64,000 bases of DNA from Branchipolynoe longqiensis (GCA_030323885.1 CM059196.1:37178481-37242480), one strand, 5' to 3'. Shown: positions 52,259 through 63,755, counted from the first letter of the stretch. Notes: a model not told the origin generated them from the sequence alone. Program-made: numbers and translations.

Positions 52259-52768
52259 CAGTATAACCCCGTTAAACCAAACATGAAGGGACCCTAGAAA
52301 TTTGTTTTGATTAACCGATCATTGGTTTAACCAAGCTTTGGCTTCGACTTGGACTTGGCTTTGGCAAAAACCTGCGTGTATTATGAATAATATACAATGT
52401 ATGTGGACACTTTGATTATTGTTTTTTTATGTATATACAGTATAACCCCGTTAAACCAAGCTCAGTTAAACCAAACGATCGGTTAATCCAAATTTTGTTT
52501 GGCGGCCCGGCAAAATACTACCATTTATCATATAAAAAAGTCTCAGATGACCGTATAACCACATGAAAGTTTGGTTTAACCGTACTGGATGTGGCCTGGG
52601 GCCCACAATTTTGTTTGGATTAACCGATAATTTGGATTAACCGACTTTGGTTTAATAACCAACTTTTTTATATGATAAATGGTAGCATTTTGCCAGGCCA
52701 CCGAAAAAGGTTTGGATTAACCGATCGCTTGGTTTAACCGACCTTGGTTTAACGGGGTTGTACTGTAT
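52259..52768. mobile_element. pogo/Tigger-like MITE, copy 2, complete
   Basis: Ends TACAGTATAACCCCGTTAAA and TTTAACGGGGTTGTACTGTA are inverted, with TA at each border. The interior matches 198-693 almost throughout, including GACCGTATAACCACATGAAA. Confidence 0.9.
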
Positions 52769-53480
52769 GCAATTCAATTGACACTCTACCACCACTTCGT
52801 TCGGAGTGACCTTGACCTTCGAGTGCAATGGTCAAGGGCGAACCCCCCCAAATGGTTAGTGAAGAGAAATAGAGTAGGAAGGTCGTCACACCATAGGTCA
52901 AATAGAGGTCGGATAGAGATGTTATAAGTGATTGTAAAAGTTCCAAAACCCTGAGAAATATGGAAATTGTAGAAGTTTCATAGCAGATGCAAAGAAACAG
53001 ATTTATAAACAGAGATGTATGTGTAATTGCAGTTAGTCGGCACAATGTTCACCCAACCAAACGAAGGCACAGTGGCTACAACACTCTCAAACCAGGCACC
53101 AGAAAACAACACCTCACCTCACAAAACTGCCATTTTACACACCGGAAATAGATTTATTTCTTAAATAACCTTAAATTTTGAAAGCTGCTAATGTTCTGAG
53201 AACAGACACAAAATTATACTTTAAATACATTCTTTACAAAGGAAAAGGCTTATGCCACTTCATTCAACAAGGTAGTCTCATATTTCTGTTTTCATTTTTT
53301 CAAGTATTTGAAATTTATACAATTTCTTTACATGATTCATCAAGATTATATATAAATAATCTTACATGATTCGCAACGATTATAAATATAAATATATAAA
53401 AAATATATGAAAATATATAAATATAGATATATAAATATATATATTTATATATATACATTTTTTATTTATATATATATTTT
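52769..53480. other. No gene seen
   Basis: A 98-codon minus-strand frame (52749-53045) overlaps the MITE end and has no recognisable motif. The remainder is AT-rich with a TA-rich tract. Confidence 0.6.
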
Positions 53481-53481
53481 T

Positions 53482-53740
53482 TTGGTCCATTAGTTGGTAA
53501 GCAGGGGAAATTTCAGTCATAGACGACTGGTCTTCCTCATTCCACTGCTGGTCGATAGAAAGCCTGAGCCTACACTTTTACCGACCCAAGGGATTTTTAA
53601 CCTCCCACACCACATAGACATGGTATGAGAGCAACCGGCCTTTGATGACGCTGTAAGTTATACACAGCGGTGGAAATCCAAATTGGCAGAGCTGGGGGCA
53701 CGGGGAATCGAACCGCCGAGCCTCAGATTAGGAGTCTGAC
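53482..53740 (-). repeat. SINE3, reversed, with SINE2-type tail
   Basis: Reads TAGTTGGTAAGCAGGGGAAA and GTCTTCCTCATTCCACTGCT (tail shared with SINE2), then its own body AGCCTACACTTTTACCGACC to TAAGTTATACACAGCGG, then a head with GGGGAATCGAACCGCCGAG (reversed B-box). Confidence 0.75.
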
Positions 53741-53819
53741 CTATTATTATAAATATATATGAATGCATATAAATATATATATATTTTATATATATATATA
53801 TTTTATATATAATCTTCAT

Positions 53820-54755
53820 GAATCATGTAAAGAAATTATGAATGTCAAATAATTTAGATATAACTTCTAAGTAGACATCACCTCGCCTTGTTTGGTTTGG
53901 GTACCCTGTTGATGGCTGCCTCGCATGTTGCGTCGTTACTACTCTGAAGACGCAGATGGCGTTCTAAGATGGCTAGAAGGGTTCACATTACAGAGAGCTT
54001 AACAGGGGAAGATAGTGACAATTCATTGTTTAACTACCAGATTTTCACGAGATTTAGCTTTTCTTTCTTTTCTTGTGAATGAATGAAAGATCTTTCATTT
54101 TACAGTTTCTAAAATAAATATATAATACAAACAAAAAACAAAATACAAAAGAAGATGGTTAATTTGATTTGATTTAATTTGACATTCAATTCAGAAAAAT
54201 ACCTCCCAGATTTAGTTTTTCTTTATTTTCTTGTAAATAAAACATCTTTTATTTCAGTTTCTAAAGTGAATATTTCATACAAACAAAACACAAAAGATGG
54301 TTAATTTGATTTGATTTAATTTTTCAATCAATTGAAATTTTTTTTAAACGTTAATGAAAAATTACTAAATTTAAAAACGTTAATGAAAAATTGCATTCAT
54401 GAACTCTTTTCATTTTAATTTTCAATTAATATATTTTATATGGGGTATGGGTTTTTTCTTGTTGGAATCAGCAGTAGAAGCCACCCTGGTTCGACCACTG
54501 CTTGGTGTGAGACTGGGTGAAGAAAACGGTACTGACCTTATTAAGCATCAGGGACTACGAGTAGAAGAAAACCAGTGGTTACAACAAACACATGGAGGAG
54601 CTGCGAGCGTGGCTTACTAACAACACAACAACCAGCAGGCACATGTACAGTAATGACAATGGTAATAATGACAATGCCTCGCCTCACCGCCCGACAACAA
54701 GTATACAAACAGTCTACAGGTGGAAGGTTCACGGGGAAAAGTGATATCATTCTCC
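53820..54755. other. No gene seen
   Basis: AT-rich. A block with TAGTTTTTCTTTATTTTCTTG and GATGGTTAATTTGATTTGAT occurs twice (about 54050-54190 and 54205-54330). The patch 54460-54720 is less AT-rich and has overlapping short frames on both strands without recognisable motifs. Confidence 0.5.
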
Positions 54756-54759
54756 ACAG

Positions 54760-55095
54760 GTTTGTTTATTTGTTGTTGTTTTACATCCTAACATGGTCAT
54801 ATCTCACAAGGAGCTCTCTACACCACCACTCACTTGTGACAGTGTGCACTCATGGCAACTATAATAGTGCTACCCCAATGGGAGACCATGCCACCTGTAC
54901 CTTGACCCGATATCCCACAGTCACATTATGCTGATACTGTGCAAACCAGTCCTTGTCCTATCCTATTAATGCCAAGCGCCAGGCTCGGTAGTGACAAGTA
55001 TAAATTTTATACGGCATTGGTTTGAGTCGGCTGGGATTCAAACTCCCGAACTTCCGCATGGCTAGCCTACACTCTACCAATTAGGCCACCGCTTG
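54760..55095 (-). repeat. SINE1, reversed
   Basis: Tail TTTGTTGTTGTTTTACATCC, body GACAGTGTGCACTCATGGCA and CACAGTCACATTATGCTGA, then a head ending CACTCTACCAATTAGGCCAC, the reversed A-box region. Confidence 0.8.
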
Positions 55096-55679
55096 CCAGG
55101 TGTGGTGGCATTAGTAGAATTTGCTAACTTTAATTATATTACATATGTATATTTGTTTCTGCCCCCAATTTATTAAAAACATTCTTTTAACTATTTACAA
55201 TTTCCAAAACTTTTCTCCGTACATTGTCATCACGTGTTTTTATTTTAAACAAGACAAAAAAACAACAACAAAAACTGAAGGCAGTGAAGAAACTGGTCTA
55301 GTGGTGCCACCTAGTGCTTTGTGGTGTTAGCTGACCTGGGAGTGGCGCCCAGGTAGCAGGGTAGCGCAAGTGCATGGAACTAACAGGCGGCCAAAGCTTC
55401 GTTTGTGATAATATTCGGATATTAGAATATAGGTCACAAACGTAAAGCCCACAGTACAAGAATGGGTGCAGTGTGTGTGTGCATGACAGGATCGGTGAAC
55501 AATGTAAGAACGTGTAGCCGATGCCACAGTGAAGACTTTTAATCACCGAGTTAAGAAGGGACATGGCATAGCAACCAATTATCAGTTGACAATCCGTCTA
55601 GGTACAAACGCTAACCCTGTAACTCATGCTCAGTGGTTCAAAGTGCCAGCTGAACCCCATTGCCTAAGTACAAGTATAG

Positions 55680-56230
55680 TCACAAGAAGGCAGCACTCTG
55701 AATACATTCACTACACACAAGATGTCAGCACCCTGACTTGACTGATTACACACAAGAGGGCAGCACTTTGGATACATTGATTACACACAAGAGGGCAGCA
55801 CTCTGAATACATTGAATACACACAAGAGGGCAGCACTCTGAATACATTGAATACGCACAAGAGGGCAGCACTCTGAATACATTGAATACACACAAGAGGG
55901 CAGCACTCTGAATACATTGAATACACACAAGAGGGCAGCACTCCGAATATATTGATTATACGCAAGAGGGCAGCACTCTGAATATATTGATTATACACAA
56001 GAGGGCAGCATGTTGACATTACTACTGATTACACACAAGAGGGAAGCACTCGGAATATATTGATTATACACAAGAGGGCAGCATGTTGACATTACTACTG
56101 ATTACACACAAGAGGGAAGCACTCGGAATATATTGATTATACACAAGAGGGCAGCATGTTGACATTACTACTGATTACACACAAGAGGGAAGCACTCGGA
56201 ATATAGTAATTACACAGGAGGGCAGCACAA
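55680..56230. repeat. 35-bp minisatellite, about 14 units
   Basis: The unit is GAGGGCAGCACTCTGAATAC then ATTGAATACACACAA. After 56000 it changes to a 73-bp higher-order unit that alternates GAGGGCAGCATGTTGACATT with GAGGGAAGCACTCGGAATAT. Confidence 0.95.
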
Positions 56231-56249
56231 GCTCACACCCAGACAGCAT

Positions 56250-57110
56250 GCCCACACCCCGCTATGACCTGTATTAAGGTTATCATGTGGGGGCCCTATC
56301 ATCAATAGACGTGCATTAAGATTATCATGTGGGGTCATATCGCCAGTAGACATGTATTAAATTACCATGTGGGGCCCTATTACCAGCAGACGTGTATTAA
56401 GGTTATCATGTGGAGCCCTAAGGCCGGTAGAGGTGTATTAAAGCTGCATAGTACGATGAAATATGAAATTTTCAAAACCAAAGCAATTATCTAGAATTGA
56501 TTTTACATATCTAAATTAGATACTGATGCACTTATTAAGCATTTCTTTCTGCATAGAAGGCAATACTGAGTCAATTTAACAGAACCTGTTACTGCAGAAG
56601 TCTGTGGGGTCAGAGTTTTGACAAGCTTGCCAAAACTAATTTTCCATGTTTGCACTCAAAATATCTCAAAAGTTTACCATTTAAAATAAAAGTAACTTTG
56701 AACTAATGTAAAGTAGAGACTAGTGATCGATCTAATATATTTATCTCCGAACAAATACAGAAATTCAAAACCATCGGACTAGGCAACTTTCAGATTATCA
56801 TGTGGGGGGCCCTATCCCCAGTAAACATGTATTAAATCATCTTGTGGGGCTCTATCACCAGTAGATGCGGTTATCATGTGGTGCCGTATGGCCAGTAGAT
56901 GTGCATTAAGGTTATCATACGGGGGCCCTATCAACAGTAGATGCGCATTAAGGTTATCATGTGCGGTCCAATCACCAGGAGACATGTATTGAATTATCTT
57001 CTGGGACCATATCACCAGTAGATGCGCATTAAGGTTATCATGTGGGGCCCTACAGTAAGTAGACATGCATCACATTTATCTAATATCATGTGGGGCATGT
57101 TGTTACAGTA
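56250..57110. repeat. Drifted 40-45-bp minisatellite, split by a MITE
   Basis: Units contain GGTTATCATGTGGGGCCCTA then TCACCAGTAGACGTGTATTAA. A complete GCATAGTCC MITE (56437-56792) sits inside the array. Confidence 0.85.
56437..56792. mobile_element. GCATAGTCC-type MITE, complete
   Basis: Left end TTAAAGCTGCATAGTACGAT, right end CATCGGACTAGGCAACTTT. Interior with GCACTTATTAAGCATTTCTT, AACAGAACCTGTTACTGCAG and GTTTACCATTTAAAATAAAA. Confidence 0.88.
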
Positions 57111-57424
57111 GACAACATTATTTTTGGTCGTATGTCAAATAACAAGCCCAGTGTGATCAAGTCGCACCTCAATGTGCATATTCTCAACAAAGGGGCAACA
57201 ATCTTTGCTGACATCACAGCTCTACTACAGTATCCTAGTATCGCCATTGTTCGTCTCACAGAATGACATCACTCTTGTGGTCAATATTTATGTCGGCAGA
57301 GATCCCACACAGTAAAACATATCTATATATATTATGATGCGGCTAACCGTTAGATGGCAGCACTGATACTGCCAGCAATCTGGTCAATAATCTGGAGGTG
57401 TAGTAGTAAAAATAGGAACTGTAC

Positions 57425-57600
57425 TACGACTTAGCTCAGTGTCAGGATATTGCCCTATCCTATTAATGCCGAACATCAGGCTAGGAAGCGACCAGTATCA
57501 ATTATATCAGTTGTTGGTTTGACTCGACCGGGAACAAAACTCCTGACCTTCCGCACGTGACTTTCGTGCTCTACCAATTTGATCACCATGCCCGGTGTTG
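57425..57600 (-). repeat. SINE1 head and body, reversed
   Basis: CTCAGTGTCAGGATATTGCC, CTATCCTATTAATGCCGAAC, then a head with GACTTTCGTGCTCTACCAAT and GATCACCATGCCCGG. Confidence 0.65.
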
Positions 57601-57768
57601 TTAAAATCAGGTGACCTGACCTACTTTGTTAAATAAAATTTAAATATAATAATAACAACAATAATAATAAAAATAACTACTCTTTGTTAATCTTTTTTTT
57701 AAATCCCACAAAACCCACACATACAGTACAAGCCAATCCGCTGCTGTGTACTAACAGACAAATCTCAC

Positions 57769-57843
57769 CTTGGAGCAGACGACTTTTGGGAGGCGGCAAA
57801 CAATGCGTTTGGTGAAAGGCTTGCACACGGCGGCTGACGCCAT
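57769..57843 (-). CDS. Possible alternative first exon of gene 2
   Basis: A minus-strand ATG (57843-57841) opens 25 codons beginning MASAAVCKPF and ending VVCSK, followed directly by the donor GTGAGA (57768-57763). It leaves in phase 0, matching the phase at which the PDZ exon (46614) begins. It lies at the edge of a CpG-rich segment. Splicing to the PDZ exon would give a phosphatase without the FERM domain. It could equally be the first exon of another gene or chance. No homology recognised. Confidence 0.35.
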
Positions 57844-58290
57844 GATAAACCTGCCTGCTCTGAGCAGTTCTGAGCAGCACTGAGCAATTCGGAGCAGGTC
57901 TGAGCAACTGTGAGCAGCCTTGAGCAGGTCTGAGCAGATATGAACAGCTGTGGGCAATGATGAGCAACTGTGAGCAGTGATGAGCAGCTCGGTCAGATTG
58001 GCATTCACAACTCAAATCACAAAACTGACCACAAACCATGTGCCCGCCCGTCTAACGCCACACCCCGCCCCCTCCTGCCCTTCCGCCCCCCTCCCGGGCC
58101 CCCGCCCCCGCCCAGCCCCCACGTGGACAGGCCCAGCAGGACGCGCTCAGACGCCTGTGAACTCACTGCGCCGCCGCCCAACCACCTTGCGTGGCTTAGA
58201 ACCAGCCGATGCCCGAGCGGCGGCCTATAAGCTGAGCAGTTTGCGCGCGCCTGCCGCCCGCGCTCTGCCTGTGGCCGGAAGTTTCTCTGT
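57770..58290 (-). promoter_or_regulatory. CpG-rich segment, probable minus-strand promoter
   Basis: GC-rich with many CpGs, GGGCGGGG-type Sp1 boxes on the minus strand (about 58050-58110) and CACGTGG (58120). It is flanked by AT-rich DNA, and the possible first exon at 57843-57769 lies downstream on the minus strand. Between them an array of TGAGCAG words (57848-57990) occurs. No TATA box found. Confidence 0.4.
57848..57990. repeat. Cluster of about a dozen TGAGCAG/TGAGCAA words
   Basis: Words spaced about 10 bases apart (CTGAGCAGCACTGAGCAATT, TGTGAGCAGCCTTGAGCAGG and so on). It lies directly upstream of the possible first exon. Either a short-period satellite or a cluster of binding sites. 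Confidence 0.8.
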
Positions 58291-58422
58291 GTGTGCGTGT
58301 GTGCGTGTGTGTGTGTGTGGTGTGTGTGGTGTGTGAGTGTGTGTGTGTATGATAGCGTCACAGCAATACTAGATCTGCTCCAATCCCAAACTGCTCAATC
58401 ATTCCCCTTTTATTTATTTATA

Positions 58423-59184
58423 ATAGACTACATCACGGTTCCAGTGGCGCGGTGCATTCTGGGATGCATCAGAGCAAAACAAAGCCGCGAGAAGCACATG
58501 GCAAATGCTAATACAGTGGGTGCAGCTATGAAATGTGCTAGTTTCAGCTCATCTCAGCTCTTGTTTGAAACATAGAATACCAACTAAAAAAATATATATA
58601 ATAAATTACGATATTAATCTTTTATCCAGCATTGCATTTACATCAATATAACCAGCACATCTTATGCCATGTGCATTCAGATTTAGACAAATCTAGGCAC
58701 TCAGACTAGTGTTAGAGCCATAGCCAGAGTCAGTTTTATTTATTTTATTCATGTTTTTATTTATATTCTATGGTTAATGACATATGTAGAAATAGAAAAT
58801 GAGTAGGGTTAATCAGATATTGGTTATATATTTCTTTGAAACAAGTTTTTGTTGACACATTTGACATTTTAATATTTAGAACAAGAATTACTTCTGGCTA
58901 ATCAATGGTGATGTAAACATCAGCCTGTAAAGTGACTGAAATTGTATGTTTCTTAGCTCAAAATGCTTAATTATGGAGAGTTGTGTCTTAAACATATTCA
59001 TTATATTATTATATTGCATCCTTCCATCCATGTTTATGCCAAATTGTTATGTATTTCTATTTATTTTGAATAAAATGCCAGTTTTGCCCTACACGTATCG
59101 GCAAACTGAATGGGCGTACGCCTTTGCTTTGCTCCCAACGCCGTTTTCAGTGCATGCGCAGTCGGAACCGTGATGTAGTCTATT
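58423..59184. mobile_element. 762-bp transposon with AATAGACTACATCACGG ends, copy 1
   Basis: Inverted ends AATAGACTACATCACGGTTC and GAACCGTGATGTAGTCTATT. The interior is AT-rich with short frames only. Copy 2 is at 62948-63712 and is nearly identical, so both are recent. Confidence 0.9.
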
Positions 59185-59264
59185 GCAAAGTCCGATGGTC
59201 TTGAGTATCAGCCATATTATTTTATTCTTCTTCTTTTAATTGAATAAATGTATTAGGTTGATCA

Positions 59265-59490
59265 CGACCAGGCTGCCAGCACCATGACCTGATATCCCAC
59301 TCAGTCACATTGTCCTGACAGTGAAACTGAGCCAACCAGTCCTTGCCCTATCCTAATAATGTTGAGCGACGAGCATACATTATTAAGTCATTGGTTTGAC
59401 TCTACCAGGATTCGAACCCATGTGTTCGAATCCCTAAATCTACCAAAACGGGAGACGGACGCTCAAGTCATTCGGCCATCGGGTCTGATT
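59265..59490 (-). repeat. SINE1, reversed, tail missing
   Basis: CAGGCTGCCAGCACCATGAC, CACTCAGTCACATTGTCCTG, GTTTGACTCTACCAGGATTC and head GGGAGACGGACGCTCAAGTC. Confidence 0.75.
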
Positions 59491-59739
59491 ATGAAGTTTG
59501 AAGAAATGTAAAGTTTGCACAGACATTAAGGAAAATGTGCAAGTCTACTTGTGGCCTTCTGAGGCATAGAGCAGTGATAGAGGTGGGCGAGCGGCCCCCG
59601 AGCTGCTCCTCATGTGCGCATGCGCATGAGTCCTTTTCATCTGTGCCACGCTTTACCAATAAATCACCGTCTATAGATTTATTTTTATAAAGTAGACGGA
59701 TTCAATTGGGAGTACAGACAGGACGGTCATATCCATATG

Positions 59740-59962
59740 GGGGGGGGGGGGGGGGGCACGGGTGTCGACAATACCGTTCCTACCATATGGCATGGTAAAT
59801 TAAATAATATAAAATAAAGACTTGCTCTCCTTTTAATGTGAAAGACAAATCCCAAATACAGTAAAACCTTTCTAACTGACCACCTCCACAGATCGACTAT
59901 TCCCCTATATGTATCGCTTCATTTAGGGAGAGCAGAGGAAGGTGACGGGGGGGGGGGGGGGA
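59740..59962. repeat. Two long G-runs
   Basis: About 18 G at 59740-59757 and 14 at 59949-59962, with no coding sequence between. Similar runs occur elsewhere in the window, mostly on the plus strand. Confidence 0.9.
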
Positions 59963-59967
59963 GGACG

Positions 59968-60298
59968 ATGGATGGTTGTTGGAGTTTTACATCCTGGCAA
60001 CATCTAAGGTCATACCAAGATGGGCACCGACTTGTGACAGTGTGCACTCAAGGTGACTTTATAGTGCTGCCCCACTGGGAGATCAGTCCGACAGCACCAT
60101 GACCTGATATCCCACTCAGGCACATTATCCTAACACTGAGCCAACCAGTCCTTGCCCGTTCCTAATAATGCCGAGCTCCTGGCTAGGAAGCGACAAGGAT
60201 ACATTTTTAAGTCATTGGTTTGACTCAAACAGGGTTTGAATCCACAATTTATGAAAACAGGTGATGGACGCTCAACTCATTCGGCCATTCCGTCTGGT
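59968..60298 (-). repeat. SINE1, reversed, full
   Basis: Tail ATGGTTGTTGGAGTTTTACA, body GGGCACCGACTTGTGACAGT and TATCCCACTCAGGCACATTA, and head GTGATGGACGCTCAACTCAT followed by TCGGCCATTCCGTCTG. Confidence 0.85.
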
Positions 60299-60549
60299 CC
60301 CTCGTGGAAGTAGATGGTAGCAGTGGTGTGTGTGGGAGGGGGGAGGAAAGGGGGAGGGGCAAGAGGGAAAAAATCCAAAAAGCCTTCAGAGAAGTTGTCT
60401 CCTCACATAAGGCGACAAGGTGATCATGTGACCTAGAAGTAAGGAGTGCGCATGTGCGAGTTGCTTTGGGTTGTGGCAGAAGTCATGTTTGGGTGTGGTA
60501 GCCTGTAGGGTCCCATGCGTCTGTTTATAACTTTGTTCACAACGGTGGT

Positions 60550-61080
60550 CGCCAAAGGTTGAAGTGGGTTGTGGTGGGTGTGGTGGGTGTGGTTGGTATC
60601 GTGCGGTGTGGTGTTTGCTGTTGGAACGCTCCGGTGTGAATGTCATGGTGGGGTGTGGCAGTGTTTGTACAGGTGCTGGTACTGCTGGTTTATGCTGGTA
60701 CCGGGTTGTGGCAGTGTTGGGTGGAGTGTGGAGTCTAGCGGATTGTGACAGTGTTGGGTGGGGTGTGGACTGTAGCAGGTTGTGATACTGCTGGTTTATG
60801 CTGGTACCGGGCTGTGGCAGTGTTGGGCGGGGTGTGAAGTCTAGTGGGTTGTGGCAGTGTTCGGTGGCGCGCTGGAGTGCAGCCGCTTGTCGCAGTGTTG
60901 GCTGGGGTAATGTAGTGTAGCAGGTTATAGCAGTATTGGGCGGGTTGTGGAGTCTAGCGGGTTGTGGTAATGTTGGGTGTGGTGTGGTGTGGTGTGTAAC
61001 GGGTTGTGATACTGGTGGTTTATGCTGGTACCAGGTTGTGGCAGTGTTGGGTGGGATACCACACTGTAGTGGCTTGTGAC
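60550..61080. repeat. GT-rich minisatellite, unit about 37 bp or multiples
   Basis: Repeats of GTGGCAGTGTTGGGTGGGGT then GTGGAGTCTAGCGGGTT, mixed with a longer unit containing GGTTTATGCTGGTACCGGG. Strongly G over C on the plus strand. Confidence 0.88.
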
Positions 61081-61227
61081 GTCAGTGGTGTAGCATTGTT
61101 TTGGCAAGGTTTACTCACCTCAGCACACACCAAACAGACGCGCACTACACCGCACTGTTCCTTGCCAATATATGCATTATTTAATGACCACAAGAAGCTG
61201 ATTCTTGAAACGAGGCCAACTGGTATG

Positions 61228-61518
61228 GTTGGTTGTTGGAGTTTTACTTCCTGGCAACATCTAAGGTCATATCAGGACGGGTACCGACTTGTGACAGTGC
61301 GCACTCATGTTGTCTTTATTGTGCTGCCCCACTGGGAGACCTGGCCATCAGCACCATGACCTGATATCCCACTCAGTCACATTATCCTGACACTGTGCAA
61401 CCAGTCCTTGCCGAGCGCCTTCTTTAGTCATTGGTTTGACTCGACCCATGGGTTCGAATCCCATGATCTACGAAAACAGCAGACGGACACTCAACTCATT
61501 CGGTCACCCCGTCTGCAC
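61228..61518 (-). repeat. SINE1, reversed, full
   Basis: Tail TGGTTGGTTGTTGGAGTTTT, body CAGGACGGGTACCGACTTGT and GATATCCCACTCAGTCACAT, a deletion around the CCTATCC block, and head GGTTCGAATCCCATGATC. Confidence 0.85.
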
Positions 61519-61519
61519 A

Positions 61520-62830
61520 GCCAGGTGGTATGAGTTACATCCGATAATTATTGTGTACTCAATGATGACTAACTAAATTCGTAAGTCATAACTCAGAAGC
61601 CATATTACTTACTACATAAATAAACAAGTAAACAAAAAAAAACTCTAATTTTATCTAAATTTTGACCGCAGATATGAAAGAAGCAATCACTACATGTTGT
61701 ATTGCTTCCAATAAAATAGTTTCCCCTCATAAGTTTTATGTAAAAATATCCAAACAAAGTGTATTTGAGGTCATTTTCATACACAACAATCCCCCAGGTG
61801 GCGCACTGGGTTTCCAGTGTCCTTTTTCTATCTGTGTTACATTCATTGATTAAGCGAAGGAAATTTCAATCACAGACATTTCGTCTTCCCCTTTTCCACA
61901 GCTCCTTTCCCTATCCTAGTAATGCCGAGCCCCAGGTTAGGTAGCGACAAGTATAGATTTTGAGGTCATTGGATTGACTCAACCAGAGTTTTGAATCACA
62001 CAAACTGCCAAGCGGGAAGCGGGAGCTCAACTCATTCGGCCATCCTGTATGTATAATGTGCCTTACTCTTAACAAAAACATCCAAAGAATCCATTGCGGT
62101 AAAGAAACATTCCTAATGGCTGCCGAATGACGTCATCAATCAGTCCACCGACCATTTTAGAACGTTAGTGGGAAGTTCATTAGGATGAATAAATATCAAT
62201 CAGGTTTCCCCTCCCCCCCGTCTTTTTCCCTCCCAATAATTCTTCTTAATTCTTTTTATATTATTTCTTTATTTATATGTTATTGGTTGGCAGTCTCCTG
62301 GTGGGCGATAATAGGGGGGAAGCATCCACACATCACTGTTCGATGTTGTTCGGCAGGCTTACTACTTAAGGAAGAAGAGGTCAGGTTTTAAACAAATATA
62401 TAAAAATAAAAATATATAAAAGAAGTTTAAAGTGAGCCGTGAGCATTTACACGGAACCTTTTCACAATTGGTTTGATTTGTTCCATTTTGTCATCAACAT
62501 AAGCCACAAGGGGGCACGGCCCTGCCGAGCCACACATCCCAATTGGGTTCGTTGGCTGCGGAACATAAATAACTTATTTATGGCATCTTTTGCAAACGTG
62601 AGTCATTTACTCCCCCTCACCTCCCTGAGACATGGTGTTGATGGGTGTCTTTTCTCATGACTTAAATTGTCATTTCTTTTCAGATTTTGTTACTTTTCTT
62701 TTGTATTCCTACACAACAACACAAGATTGTTATGCCGAGGTCCTAGCTTCAAGTCAATCAATTAATACATTAAAAAATATATAATATACGTAATTATATA
62801 TAAATAATATATAACATAATAAATAAAATA
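61520..62830. other. No gene seen; one SINE2
   Basis: AT-rich flanks of a reversed SINE2 (61840-62050). Short frames here have no motifs. An imperfect TATA-rich tract ends the stretch. Confidence 0.6.
61840..62050 (-). repeat. SINE2, reversed
   Basis: Tail ACATTCATTGATTAAGCGAA, then GGAAATTTCAATCACAGAC, the body CTATCCTAGTAATGCCGAGC, and head GGGAGCTCAACTCATTCGGC. Confidence 0.75.
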
Positions 62831-62837
62831 TATAAGA

Positions 62838-63755
62838 CGTGGGTTCGAACCCCGGCTGAGTAAAAACAATGACTAAAAAATTGATAGTTATTGTTACCTA
62901 GCCTGTCGCTCGGCATTACTAGCAAAGAGCAATGGAATGAGGAAGAACAATAGACTACATCGCCATTCCAGCGGTGCGGTGCATTGTGAGATGCATCAAA
63001 GCAATACAAACCCGCGAGAAGCACATGGCACATGCTAATACACTGGGTGCGGCTATGAAATGTGCTAGTTTCAGCCAATCTCAGCTCTTGTTTGAAACAT
63101 AGAACACTAACTAAAAAAATACATATAATAAATTAAGATATTAATCTTTTATCCAGCATTGCATTTACATCAATATAGTATGCATATCTTATGCCATGTG
63201 CATTTAGATTTAGACAAATCTGGGCACCCAGAGTAGTGTTAGAGCCATAGCCCAGAGTCAGTTTTACTTATTTTATTCATGTTTTTATTTATATCCTATG
63301 GTTAATGACATATGTAGAAACAGAAAATGAGTTGGGTTAATCAGATATTGGTTATATATTTCTTTGAAACAAGTTTTTGTTGACACATTTGACATTTTAA
63401 TATTTAGAACAAGAATGACTTATGTCTAATCAATGGTGATGTAAACATCAGCCTGTAAAGTGACTGAAATTGTATGTTTCTTAGCTCAAAATGCTTAATT
63501 ATGGAGGTTGTGTCTCAAACATATTCATTATATTATTATATTCCATCCATCCATCCATGTTTGTGCCAAATTGTTATGTTTTTTGGTTAATTTTGAATAA
63601 AATCGAAGTTTTGCCCTACGTGTATCAGCAAACTCAATGGATGTACCCCTTTGCTTTGCTGCCACCGCCGTTTTCAGCGCATGCGCAGTCGGAACGGTGA
63701 TCTAGTCTATTGTCCACGATTGAAATTTCCCCTGCTTAATCAACTACGTACCTTT
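62838..63755 (+). repeat. SINE2, sense, split by a transposon
   Basis: 62838-62947 carries the B-box GTGGGTTCGAACCCCGGC and body to GGAATGAGGAAGAACAA. 63713-63755 resumes with GTCCACGATTGAAATTTCCC and CTGCTTAATCAACTACG. Between them lies the transposon 62948-63712. Confidence 0.85.
62948..63712. mobile_element. 765-bp transposon, copy 2, inserted in a SINE2
   Basis: Same ends (CAATAGACTACATCGCCATT on the left; GGAACGGTGATCTAGTCTAT on the right) and nearly identical interior to 58423-59184. The interrupted SINE shows that it inserted after that SINE. Confidence 0.9.

Noticed and set aside
54399..54620. 73-codon frame and a possible 18-base exon on the opposite strand
   Set aside because: No homology, no consistent phase with gene 2, and composition like the surrounding repeats.
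58017..58361. Proline/arginine-rich frames of 114 and 119 codons on both strands
   Set aside because: Composition follows from the CpG-rich DNA and a GT microsatellite; frames are open on both strands and lack motifs.
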